From contig DJXE01000182.1 in NCBI GenBank assembly GCA_002449595.1, positions 1-14,664 on the forward strand: a DNA stretch of 14,664 bases. The letters run 5' to 3'. The notes beneath the pieces were generated by a model. It was not told the DNA's origin, did not search any database, and worked only from the letters and a program-made list of their open reading frames with translations. The translations under genes and the position numbers were made by a program. The DNA is from Lachnospiraceae bacterium UBA7012. Lineage in GTDB: Bacteria > Bacillota > Clostridia > Lachnospirales > Lachnospiraceae. Of the stretch, positions 1 through 6,766 are shown in pieces. The number at the start of each line of letters is the position of its first letter. Position 1 is the stretch's first letter.

Positions 1-953
1 GTACGGTACGGGATGCCCTCCTGCTCCAGAAGCAGCTGCTGGAAGTTCGCAGCGGCAAGCACGGACAGATGGTAGACCACTCCGTCGATGCCTTTGGCAA
101 GCGGGAAGTAAACGGTCTCGTTCTCCTGGTTGTAATGGTTGCTGGCCTTGAACGTCTTGACGGTATCCAGCGTCAGGGCAACGCCGTTGCTGGTCAGGGG
201 CAGGTCCACAAACAGGTAAGCATCCCAATGGTTGTTGATCTGCTTGCTGTTGGCTACCAGCGCGTCATGGATCTCCGGAATGGAGGAGAAGCCCGGGGCC
301 GCGATAAAGGCAGGCACATAACCGGTCAGGTTATATACGTTCTTCACAGCATAAATACCGGTATTGGTACCAAGGCCATCAGAAGCTCCGATCACCTGGG
401 CATTTGTTACAGTAGAAGCGTCCACGATATCGTAAGTGATCGTCAGTGCAGTGGTGCCGAGAGCGCCGGCGCTCAGCTCGGAGATAACAATGGTGTTCTT
501 CTTAGAGTTGTAAGATACAGCATAATCGGTCCCTTTGACTTTCGCGACATCCCCGGACTTGACAACGATGCTGTCGAGTACGATGTCGGATGCCTCCGCG
601 ATCGTAACTACGCCGCCCGCGGGGGTCAGGGACACAGTGCCGCCCTGGGCCTTCTTGTTCGTGATCGGGTTGAGAACATTGATCAGGATGATCGGGGATA
701 CCTGTCTGACTTCCAGATGCACGTGCATCGCTTCGCACAGCGTATAAGCTGCGTAATCATCAGAATATCCGAAATACTTTCTCGCTTCCGCGATATTGCG
801 TACGAGGATAGGCTTGTTGACGTTGGCAGCGCCACCCTCTACATTATGCACCGGGGCAGTACCGATGTACACGATCGCCGCGGCTCCTGCTTCTGCTGCG
901 CGGGAATCGAGAACATTGTTATGCCCGTAGGCGCCGTGGAGATAATCACTCAT
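1..953 (-). CDS. Phage contractile tail sheath protein (partial, C-terminus beyond window)
   Basis: Structural protein that polymerises around the tail tube and contracts during infection. The reading frame is open from the ATG at 953 to the window edge (317 codons). The N-terminus starts MSDYLHGAYG. The segment around residues 22-96 (AAAIVYIGTAPVHN, then KPILVRNIAEARKYFG, then SPIILINVLNP) is typical of Myoviridae-type sheath proteins, as is the later YVPAFIAAPGFSS near 212-224 followed by AYLFVDLP near 245-252. Residues about 99-178 look like an inserted beta-rich domain (KGTDYAVSYNSKKN, then LTITYDIVD). A strong AAGGAGG lies just upstream of the ATG, 14 bases after the preceding gene ends. 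Full-length sheaths are usually over 400 residues, so roughly a third is probably missing. Family assignment is from recognised sequence pattern; no search was run. Confidence 0.88.
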   Translation of the reverse strand, partial: MSDYLHGAYGHNNVLDSRAAEAGAAAIVYIGTAPVHNVEGGAANVNKPILVRNIAEARKYFGYSDDYAAYTLCEAMHVHLEVRQVSPIILINVLNPITNKKAQGGTVSLTPAGGVVTIAEASDIVLDSIVVKSGDVAKVKGTDYAVSYNSKKNTIVISELSAGALGTTALTITYDIVDASTVTNAQVIGASDGLGTNTGIYAVKNVYNLTGYVPAFIAAPGFSSIPEIHDALVANSKQINNHWDAYLFVDLPLTSNGVALTLDTVKTFKASNHYNQENETVYFPLAKGIDGVVYHLSVLAAANFQQLLLEQEGIPYR

Positions 954-967
954 AGGTTTTGTCCTCC

Positions 968-1627
968 TTAAAGTAGGTATTCGTTAATCGCATTATTCAC
1001 CCCTCCGTCCGCGTAGCAGCCGAAGGAAACATTGATAAAGCCGTAGTACAGCGGCCGTCTGTCCACTACATACTCCTGATCCGTATACAGGCTGTAGGTC
1101 ATCGTGGACTCCTCCACGAACAGGTCCGTATGCGGGATCATCTTCTGACCGATCAGCTTCTCCATGCAGTCGTCCATCCAGTTCATCAGGACGAAGAGAC
1201 CTTCCTCCGTCCCTTCCTCGATGAGCGTCATGTCGATGCCCTGGCCCTGACTGCCGGCCAGATTTGCGAAGCCCGGAAGCCTGGTACCCGGTTCGTACAC
1301 GCAGAACAAAATACTCACAGAAAGATGCTGACCAAGTTCCTGCGGCCGGTGGACGTTGTTGTAGCGGTCGAACCGTTTCTCCTCCATATACTTCGCGTAT
1401 GCCTGATTCGGCATGATCACGATCCCGGGAACGACGCTGATGGAATCGTCATAGATCTGGCCCGTCTTATCCATGCGCGACGGCCCCCATGCGAGATAGC
1501 ATTTCGGGGTCTGGCGCTGAACGTCCGCGATATTCATCTGCTTTCCCGGAGCTTTCATCTCACGGCCTTCGCACAGCTCCGCCGTCACCCACTCTTTCAG
1601 GCGGGTAAGCCTTTCCGTCATCCTCAT
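968..1627 (-). CDS. Neck / tail-terminator candidate preceding the sheath gene (219 aa)
   Basis: I do not recognise this 219-residue protein with certainty. It lies between a head-tail connector-like gene and the tail sheath gene, the place where myoviruses usually encode a tail terminator or neck protein, so that role is inferred from position. The chain is mixed alpha/beta with no signal peptide or membrane segment. Recognisable stretches are YLAWGPSRMD near 44-53, VVPGIVIMPN near 65-74, and a C-terminal RRPLYYGFINVSFG ending in NNAINEYLL. The length exceeds lambda gpU (131 residues). The first ATG (1627) is preferred: GGAG sits about 10 bases upstream, overlapping the end of the previous gene. 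A second in-frame ATG two codons later is possible. Confidence 0.6.
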   Translation of the reverse strand: MRMTERLTRLKEWVTAELCEGREMKAPGKQMNIADVQRQTPKCYLAWGPSRMDKTGQIYDDSISVVPGIVIMPNQAYAKYMEEKRFDRYNNVHRPQELGQHLSVSILFCVYEPGTRLPGFANLAGSQGQGIDMTLIEEGTEEGLFVLMNWMDDCMEKLIGQKMIPHTDLFVEESTMTYSLYTDQEYVVDRRPLYYGFINVSFGCYADGGVNNAINEYLL

Positions 1628-1628
1628 G

Positions 1629-1973
1629 CTACATCATCTCCCTTGGATCGAAGGCGGACAGGGTAATGCCGAGTACGCCCATGTTATGTTCCACCGAGAT
1701 CACCTTCATGGAACGGTTGTCATACATCACATGCGTATTCGGCTCCGGTTCACGGCCGCCCGGGAATGAAGCCAGTGGCGTATGGATCAGAACCGACCGG
1801 CTGTTGTTGTCCCAGGAGATGTCGTTGACGTTGTTGTTCTTACGCTTCAACGCCTCTTCCTCATCCGGGACGCAGGGGATCTCGTATCCGTTCCAGTAAT
1901 GCGTCTCACCGAAATGGTCCATCCGCATAAAGCAACGGTTTATATCATTCGCCACGCGGTCCTTGAACGCCAT
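1629..1973 (-). CDS. Head-tail connector / head-closure protein candidate (gpFII-like, 114 aa)
   Basis: Small protein starting MAFKDRVANDINRCF, a form seen in Firmicutes phage proteins between the major capsid and tail genes. These are generally annotated as head-tail connector or head-tail attachment proteins, which join the portal neck to the tail. Length (114) is close to lambda gpFII (117). Residues 1-20 look helical, followed by beta strands such as RSVLIHTPLASF near 59-70 and MKVISVEHNMGVLGITLSAF near 88-107, consistent with a small beta-barrel neck protein. It starts a few bases after the 45-residue gene upstream and ends 1 base before the next gene. The gene itself is clear; the specific role is inferred from position and length. 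Confidence 0.68.
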   Translation of the reverse strand: MAFKDRVANDINRCFMRMDHFGETHYWNGYEIPCVPDEEEALKRKNNNVNDISWDNNSRSVLIHTPLASFPGGREPEPNTHVMYDNRSMKVISVEHNMGVLGITLSAFDPREMM

Positions 1974-1977
1974 GATC

Positions 1978-2115
1978 TCACTCCTTTTTCTTCTTCACCG
2001 CGGTCTTTTTCTCAGGAGCCGGCACGAGGACTGCTCTGCCCTGCTCGATCAGACGCGCCGCATAGCTGTCGATATGTTCGACGGTCTCATTTGTTTTCAG
2101 GATCAGCACTTTCAT
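1978..2115 (-). CDS. Small basic-tailed protein of unknown function (45 aa)
   Basis: A 45-residue reading frame beginning MKVLILKTNETVEHIDSYAA and ending in a lysine-rich tail (EKKTAVKKKKE). It is supported by a good ribosome binding site (AAGGAG, 9 bases before the ATG) located inside the end of the upstream gene, and it overlaps that gene by 29 bases in another frame. It ends 4 bases before the next start, so it fills what would otherwise be an empty gap in the operon. The middle (AARLIEQGRAVLVPAP) resembles the small proteins often found just after the major capsid gene in Firmicutes phages. Function is unknown. A role as a head-associated accessory protein is only an inference from position. 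Confidence 0.72.
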   Translation of the reverse strand: MKVLILKTNETVEHIDSYAARLIEQGRAVLVPAPEKKTAVKKKKE

Positions 2116-2308
2116 CTGCCTTCACTCCTTTCTTTCTGCGCGGCTTGGCGGGTGCTTCCGGCTCTTTTACGGGAACGGTCTCGATCTCCTCTTTGACCGC
2201 CCCCGCGCTTTTAAGCCATTCCACCTGCTCTTTCGACAGGCCGGGGATGCACTCGCCTCTCTTATAGACCACCCCATTGTGGCGGACATAATGAGTAGCG
2301 ATATACAT
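2087..2308 (-). CDS. Small post-capsid protein of unknown function (73 aa)
   Basis: A 73-residue protein directly after the major capsid gene (12-base gap). Residues 1-38 form a compact domain (MYIATHYVRHNGVVYKRGEC, then PGLSKEQVEWLKSAGAV). They are followed by an acidic/proline stretch and a basic tail (PAKPRRKKGVK). The pattern of a beta hairpin, a helix and the phrase 'xGAV' is common in short proteins next to capsid genes in Firmicutes phages. I cannot assign a biochemical function. It occupies the slot of lambda FI, a DNA-packaging accessory protein, but that is positional analogy only. The start at 2308 has GGAGG a few bases upstream. The 45-residue gene downstream overlaps its end and has a similar layout of folded part plus basic tail. 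Confidence 0.75.
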   Translation of the reverse strand: MYIATHYVRHNGVVYKRGECIPGLSKEQVEWLKSAGAVKEEIETVPVKEPEAPAKPRRKKGVKADESADPENK

Positions 2309-2320
2309 CAGATCCTCCTA

Positions 2321-3358
2321 TCACAGTACGCTGGCAACTACCCAGCCGTCCACGTTACGCGGAACAACGGTCGGGCGGCTCGTAATACGGTTCTTGATCG
2401 AGTTGGACGCGATGGAGCCGTAACGCAGCGGTACTTCCTTCTTGATGTAGGTCTTATGCTGTGCGTTTCCGTCTTCCTTCTCGACCTGGGTGACCGGGCC
2501 GTGGTAGACCTCGAGCATGCCTCTGGATCCGGCGATGACCGTTCCTGCCGGAAGCATCTCCTTGCGCTGGCCGTCGTCGTCGAGGAACTTGCCGGACAGA
2601 GAATAGATATCCACGCCATCGATGTTCTTACCGACAAAGCGAACGCCCTTGTCAAGGTACTTCGCGTTGATCTCGCCTGCGTTGGCATTGCGGATGTCAA
2701 GCAGCTTCAGATAAGCATCGTTGGACAGGATCGTGTTTGCAACGTCCGGGGACACCACGATGATGTCGACGTTTCCGCCGCCGTCATAGGCCAGATCATA
2801 GATGGCCTTCATGTCACCGTTGATATCCGCGCCGGCCTGATCCCACTTGGTTGTCGGAGTGAAGTTATTTGTAAAATTATAATCCGCGACTACAGTCGGC
2901 TGGATGTTGCGGCCCTCATTGGTATACTCGAACAGATCGAGCTTACCGGTCAGCAGCACCTGGCGGACCATATGCTCACGGCGTCTCTGGATCGCTTCGC
3001 GCATCTCGACCTGATCGCGGGCAAGCAGCTTGCGCTCACGCTCCTGCGGTGTCATGGCGCCCAGGATAGCTTCGCCGAAGGCTCTGCCAGTCAGATCGTT
3101 GTTCTCCACGATACGCTCCGGAGCGATCGTAGCGAAGCCGATCTCACGGGTGGAGTATCTGTCTCTGGGCATTACCACGCCGCCTGCTCCCGGATGCACT
3201 ACCGGCGCCAGACGCTCGGTACCCTTCATGTAGTCATAAATTGCTCTGTCGTTCTCGATCGGTGCGTTCTCATGCGCGAAAACATCGTACAGGAACGTAT
3301 ACACGCGCGGCTGCATCTCGATGGCGGCAAGCTGTGTACGAGTGGAATAGATATCCAT
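2321..3358 (-). CDS. Major capsid protein, lambda gpE family
   Basis: The 345-residue main shell protein of the head, close in length to lambda gpE (341). The N-terminus MDIYSTRTQLAAIEMQ, the PRDRYSTREIGFATIAPE stretch near 64-81, the LTGRAFGEAI phrase near 89-98 and the long polar helix QERERKLLARDQVEMREAIQ near 103-122 are characteristic of the gpE family. So are the VSPDVANTIL phrase and the C-terminal region ending in a beta-rich segment. The gene follows the decoration-protein gene, as E follows D in lambda. The ATG at 3358 has AAAGGAG 9 bases upstream in the 30-base gap. No truncation or frameshift is visible. Copies would assemble on the scaffold encoded within 3815-4204. Confidence 0.92.
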   Translation of the reverse strand: MDIYSTRTQLAAIEMQPRVYTFLYDVFAHENAPIENDRAIYDYMKGTERLAPVVHPGAGGVVMPRDRYSTREIGFATIAPERIVENNDLTGRAFGEAILGAMTPQERERKLLARDQVEMREAIQRRREHMVRQVLLTGKLDLFEYTNEGRNIQPTVVADYNFTNNFTPTTKWDQAGADINGDMKAIYDLAYDGGGNVDIIVVSPDVANTILSNDAYLKLLDIRNANAGEINAKYLDKGVRFVGKNIDGVDIYSLSGKFLDDDGQRKEMLPAGTVIAGSRGMLEVYHGPVTQVEKEDGNAQHKTYIKKEVPLRYGSIASNSIKNRITSRPTVVPRNVDGWVVASVL

Positions 3359-3388
3359 AGCTTAGTTCTCCTTTCGCTGATTATCTGA

Positions 3389-3790
3389 TCATTCGACCGC
3401 GTTGTTGAAAGTCGCGGCCTCCGTGTCTACATCGAACACGATGCCGAACTGTCTCAGGACGACCTTCTGCGCAGCGGTAAGCGCCGTGCCCTTGGTTACG
3501 AATACCTTGCCGTCGATGAACGTACCGGCACGGTAGGAAAGAGCCACCTCTGCGACTGTCGCGTCAGCGTCGCCGCCCGCGGCCTCGCCGAGTACGACGA
3601 TGTCGTTCGATGCGGTGATCTGCGCAGCTGCTGCGGCTTCGTAAAATCCGCTTGCATTTCTGTACATGAGCTGTCCGATCTCAAGCGCCGTGGCGACCGG
3701 CTTAACATTGATGCTGATAGGATCAGCGCCTTTCGGATCCGCAAGCAGGTTCTCATAAGTGGCGGTTCCGATAGTCTCGTAAAGATTCAT
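3389..3790 (-). CDS. Head decoration protein, lambda gpD-like
   Basis: A 133-residue protein immediately upstream of the major capsid gene and downstream of the protease/scaffold gene, exactly the lambda D position. Lambda gpD (110 residues) binds the expanded shell at three-fold sites and stabilises it. The sequence is Ala/Thr/Val-rich and beta-prone, with stretches such as SNDIVVLGEAAGGDADATVA near 61-80, ALSYRAGTFIDGKVFVTKG near 83-101 and a terminal hydrophobic FGIVFDVDTEAATF. There are no cysteines. The start at 3790 is backed by GGAGG in the short 24-base gap. Assignment rests on order, size and composition; the alternative is a differently folded head-stabilising protein. Confidence 0.8.
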   Translation of the reverse strand: MNLYETIGTATYENLLADPKGADPISINVKPVATALEIGQLMYRNASGFYEAAAAAQITASNDIVVLGEAAGGDADATVAEVALSYRAGTFIDGKVFVTKGTALTAAQKVVLRQFGIVFDVDTEAATFNNAVE

Positions 3791-3814
3791 ATCCGTTTTC
3801 CTCCTTCGGTAGAA

Positions 3815-4204
3815 TTAAAACATCCCGGTCTGACTGGAGACCATCTGCGCGGCCATATCGGCGATCTTCTTCGCCTCTGCCTTGATCTCGTCTTCCTCAG
3901 TCGGTGTGTTGCTTACGGGATCCCCGCCTGCCACTTCTGCGGCCGGAGCGGTCTCCTGCGCTCTCGCTGCCATAAAGTCTCTGCCTTTCTGCTTCATGGC
4001 TGCTACGAGCTGCTTCTGGAAATCCATCACGGAAGTCCCGTTTTCCTTCGCCTCTGTCGCCATCTGCTCATAACCGGGAATGGTCAGCGCATCGATGTCG
4101 GAGAGACGTTCGCGCTCTGCGTCGACAGCCGCCTGCTGCACCTGCTCGTACAGTGCCGGGTTGCCCTCGCGAAGCTGCTCCAGTGTAATGTTACCGAGTT
4201 CCAT
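3815..4204 (-). CDS. Nested in-frame scaffolding protein (Nu3-like) inside the protease gene
   Basis: An in-frame internal ATG at 4204 would give a 129-residue protein identical to the C-terminus of the protease. It is preceded by a strong GGAGG with 8-base spacing, as good as the sites used by whole genes here. The product, starting MELGNITLEQLREGNPALYE, is Glu/Ala/Gln-rich and mostly helical (VQQAAVDAERERLSDIDALT near 22-41). A low-complexity linker near 84-104 (ETAPAAEVAGGDP) leads to a C-terminal helix (EDEIKAEAKKIADMAAQMV) that could bind capsid protein. In lambda the scaffold Nu3 is made the same way from within gene C. The internal start is seen in sequence; the separate production of this protein is inferred. 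Confidence 0.72.
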   Translation of the reverse strand: MELGNITLEQLREGNPALYEQVQQAAVDAERERLSDIDALTIPGYEQMATEAKENGTSVMDFQKQLVAAMKQKGRDFMAARAQETAPAAEVAGGDPVSNTPTEEDEIKAEAKKIADMAAQMVSSQTGMF

Positions 4205-4930
4205 AGCGTTTTCCTCCTTTTCGCTATAATCTATTTCAGTCGGGCCGCCGGCACCGTTACTGACTATCATCTGTTCGGGTACGGACCTGTAGAGGTCATG
4301 CATCACCGCAAGCGCCGCAGCCGGCGTCTCGTTTGAAACGTCTGCCTCCAGCAGCTCATCGGCGAATCCGTACTCGACCGCCTCCTTCGCGGTGAACCAT
4401 GTCTCCGCGTCCATCCACTCCTTGATCTGCTCCTCGGACTGTCCGGTACGCTTCATGTAAAAACCGCGGGAAACTTCTTCTATGTTGCGCAGACGCTCGA
4501 TGGTATGTTCCATCTCGTTCGCGTTGCCAATACACATGCACCACGGATTGTGGATCATGTACTCACTGCCCTCCGTGATGGCCACGTGCGCTCCGGGGAG
4601 CGTTGCGATGTCCGTCGCTGCGCTGGCGCACATCCCTTCAATGCGGATGTTGACCTCGTCAAAACCCGCATTGCCGAGGATGGAACGCATCGCCACGGAT
4701 TCGGTGCATACGCCTCCGGGAGAGTTGATACGCAGGAGGAGCTTGGTCGCGCCTTTTTCGCGGATCTCTTCGATTGCTTTCTTAAACTCTGCGGCGCTCT
4801 TATCCTCCTCGCTCCACTTCCACCACTTCGGGCCGTCCTCTACGATCTGGCCATACAGCATCAGCTCCGCGGTATCCGTCTCGGATGCCGACATGCTGAC
4901 CTTATAGCCAAGCCTGAAAATGTCATGCAT
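3815..4930 (-). CDS. ClpP-type prohead protease with C-terminal scaffold region (lambda C-like)
   Basis: A 371-residue protein with an N-terminal ClpP/SppA-like serine protease domain (about residues 15-195) and a C-terminal scaffold-like region (about 240-371). Visible protease features are the INSPGG oxyanion-loop motif at 69-73, the nucleophile Ser103 in GMCASAAT, His127 in YMIHNPW, and the AETWFTAKEAVEYGFADEL segment near 175-193, which is characteristic of phage ClpP-like proteases. It matures the prohead by cleaving the scaffold. I place the start at 4930: that ATG overlaps the portal stop, and GGAGGG lies 8 bases upstream. A frame extension to 4981 would add 17 arginine-rich residues inside the portal gene and is unlikely. 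The C-terminal part has its own translation start, listed separately. Confidence 0.9.
   Translation of the reverse strand: MHDIFRLGYKVSMSASETDTAELMLYGQIVEDGPKWWKWSEEDKSAAEFKKAIEEIREKGATKLLLRINSPGGVCTESVAMRSILGNAGFDEVNIRIEGMCASAATDIATLPGAHVAITEGSEYMIHNPWCMCIGNANEMEHTIERLRNIEEVSRGFYMKRTGQSEEQIKEWMDAETWFTAKEAVEYGFADELLEADVSNETPAAALAVMHDLYRSVPEQMIVSNGAGGPTEIDYSEKEENAMELGNITLEQLREGNPALYEQVQQAAVDAERERLSDIDALTIPGYEQMATEAKENGTSVMDFQKQLVAAMKQKGRDFMAARAQETAPAAEVAGGDPVSNTPTEEDEIKAEAKKIADMAAQMVSSQTGMF
4213..4219 (-). promoter_or_regulatory. Internal ribosome binding site for the nested scaffold
   Basis: On the minus strand this reads AAGGAGG, ending 8 bases before the in-frame ATG at 4204. It lies inside the protease reading frame, at the codons for Lys-Glu-Glu in the linker between the protease domain and the scaffold region. 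Its placement at a domain boundary, with ideal spacing, argues that it is functional. Confidence 0.7.
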
Positions 4931-6494
4931 TTTCCTTGCCCTCCTTTTCCTCATCGTCCTTGTCGGGAGCCTCGCCGGCATTCAGCTCGTTCAGCGCGGC
5001 GATCTCTTTCTTCCGCTGCCGGATGTTCGCTGTCCAGTCGTTGCCGTTGTACTCGGATGCTTCCTGCTCCTGCGTCGTGATATTGTTGGCGATCCTCATT
5101 GCGGCCGCGTTTACTTCCTTAAGCGGATCGACGTGGCCCATGCTGGCGCCCATCCAGACACATCCGCACCACGCCTGGCGCACGGCCGGATCATCGAAAA
5201 AACCGGGCGCATCAATGCGTCCGGTCGCGACGGCTTCGGAAAGCCACTGCTCATATATCGGCTGATTGAAACTGGAGTTGAACCGTGTGCGATAGACACG
5301 GACCGTTCTCCAGAAATCCAGGAGCGCCGCTCTCGCGGCTGTGTAATTGCTCTCGTACTTCTTGACCAGCACCTCTTTCGGGATGCCCATGGACGAGGCC
5401 ATCACCATGATGCAGGTATTCACGAAGGACTCGAACTGCGTGTTCGAGCGGAGCGGGTTGACCGTCTCCACCTTCTTCCCTGGCGGCAGGTTATAGATCG
5501 CGCCGGGCGCCAGCTCAAGGGACAGCTCGTCGTCGGTGACCTTCTCGTCGTCGTTGACCGCGTCCTCCAGTCCGAACTTCCCGTCATCCTCGTCGGACAC
5601 GATAAAAGCCGTCAGCATGGAGGAGACCACGTTGGCGGCCAGTTCGGCGTTCATATATCTGGTAAACTGCTTGATCTGTTCGATCTCCGCAGAGACGAAC
5701 GGCACACCACGCCGCTGCTCCGGGCGTTCGTACGTCATCACATGCAGGATATTGGGGTATCCCGTATCCTTCCCAAACGCATCGATCGCCGTCCAGACGA
5801 GTTCGCTTGCGTTCGCTTCTGCGTTTGGAGAGCGGCTGGCAACATGGTAGCGGATCACCGCACCTTCCCTGTCGATCTCCACACCGTCGATGATACGCCC
5901 TCCGCTTTCCGTCTCCGCACTCTCACTGTCGCCGGATGACTCCGGATTGCAGATGCGGTCTGCCTCGAGGAGCCGGACCGTGGTCTGGTAAGGCGTGCGC
6001 CGGTTCTCCTTCATGCCGAACAGCGCGAACACATCACCGGACATCAGCATCGACAAAAACGCAAGCTGCTGCAGTCCGTAAAAGTTCTGCTGGCGCTCCG
6101 CGTCGCACATCGTGTTCTCGGCCCACAGCCGGAATTCCCGCAGGATCGTCCTCTCTGCTTCCTCCCTCGCCTCATCAGACAGACCGAGGAATTCCCCGTC
6201 GATCTTGGGCTTGGGCAGTACGCCCCACCCGACGACCGACAGCGTCAGCGTCTGCGGGCCGCTCCTCGCAAGGCCGCCGCCCGCGTACAGGTCTCTCGCC
6301 CGTTTGCGCAGAGTGGATGAATACAGATCGATGTTGTCCTCGGCGTCGCCGGCGTTCACGATCCACCCGATCAGGCTGTTAAGCGTCGTGCTTGCGCCAT
6401 GGCTCCCATAGCTCATCTTCGGGGTGCCGGTTTTGCTCCTGCCCTTATCGATCAGAGTATTCATCCGCCCTCGCAGGCTTTTATTCTCTGCCAT
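4923..6494 (-). CDS. Portal protein, lambda gpB family
   Basis: A 523-residue portal protein, close to lambda gpB (533). Twelve copies form the ring at one head vertex through which DNA enters and leaves and to which the neck attaches. Family features in order: the arginine-containing LYSSTLRKRARDLYAGGGLA near 57-76, LTLSVVGWGVLPKPKID near 83-99, the YGLQQLAFLSMLMSGDVFAL segment near 139-158, LLEADRICNPE near 174-184, and the RRGVPFVSAEIEQIKQFTRY stretch near 263-282. MASSMGIPKEVLVKKYESNY TAARAALLDFWR follows near 374-405. The C-terminus is acidic/lysine-rich (DKDDEEKEGKENA), as often seen in this family. The start at 6494 follows AAAGGGG with suitable spacing. The stop overlaps the protease start. 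Confidence 0.93.
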   Translation of the reverse strand: MAENKSLRGRMNTLIDKGRSKTGTPKMSYGSHGASTTLNSLIGWIVNAGDAEDNIDLYSSTLRKRARDLYAGGGLARSGPQTLTLSVVGWGVLPKPKIDGEFLGLSDEAREEAERTILREFRLWAENTMCDAERQQNFYGLQQLAFLSMLMSGDVFALFGMKENRRTPYQTTVRLLEADRICNPESSGDSESAETESGGRIIDGVEIDREGAVIRYHVASRSPNAEANASELVWTAIDAFGKDTGYPNILHVMTYERPEQRRGVPFVSAEIEQIKQFTRYMNAELAANVVSSMLTAFIVSDEDDGKFGLEDAVNDDEKVTDDELSLELAPGAIYNLPPGKKVETVNPLRSNTQFESFVNTCIMVMASSMGIPKEVLVKKYESNYTAARAALLDFWRTVRVYRTRFNSSFNQPIYEQWLSEAVATGRIDAPGFFDDPAVRQAWCGCVWMGASMGHVDPLKEVNAAAMRIANNITTQEQEASEYNGNDWTANIRQRKKEIAALNELNAGEAPDKDDEEKEGKENA

Positions 6495-6510
6495 ACATCA
6501 CACCCCTTTA

Positions 6511-6753
6511 CTACAGATCGCGCGGCACAACGCGCGCTACGCGCTTCGTCCGCACGCTTCCGGACAGAGACTCGACCACGTTGGAGAAATACTCGATCTG
6601 TCGCATCAGGTCGTCCAGATCCAGCGCCGTGTACTCCCTCGTGCCGATGCGGTAGCTCTTCGCCTGCCCGGTGATAAGTTCCTTATGTGCTTCTTTAACC
6701 AGGTCGAGCATCGTCCTGGCTTCTGTCAGCGTATATGCAACTGTTACGGCCAT
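6511..6753 (-). CDS. gpW-like head-tail joining protein (80 aa)
   Basis: An 80-residue protein lying between the large terminase and the portal, exactly where lambda W lies. GpW (68 residues in lambda) plugs the filled head and provides the tail attachment surface. The sequence MAVTVAYTLTEARTMLDLVK, then a helix-loop with GQAKSYRIGTREYTALDLDD and a second helix LMRQIEYFSNVVESL, fits the helix/beta-hairpin/helix layout of gpW and of the related DUF6148 group in Firmicutes phages. The C-terminus is arginine-rich (RTKRVARVVPRDL). GGGAGGAG lies 6-7 bases before the ATG in the 13-base gap after the terminase gene. The assignment comes from pattern and position. Confidence 0.8.
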   Translation of the reverse strand: MAVTVAYTLTEARTMLDLVKEAHKELITGQAKSYRIGTREYTALDLDDLMRQIEYFSNVVESLSGSVRTKRVARVVPRDL

Positions 6754-6766
6754 ACCCTGCTCCTCC

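Noticed and set aside
502..738. Minus-strand 78-codon frame inside the sheath gene
   Set aside because: Out of frame with the sheath protein and arginine/glycine-rich like a shadow frame; no ribosome site seen.
69..971. Long plus-strand open frame (300 codons) at the left end
   Set aside because: It is antisense to the tail sheath gene, whose minus-strand product is clearly recognisable; no ribosome site or family pattern supports the plus frame.
2279..3388. Plus-strand open frame of 369 codons
   Set aside because: Antisense shadow of the major capsid gene, caused by high GC and codon bias; the protein resembles nothing and the strand has no other genes.
4920..5939. Plus-strand open frame of 339 codons, with others at 4505-5080 and 5936-6382
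   Set aside because: All lie opposite the portal and protease genes, whose identity is clear.
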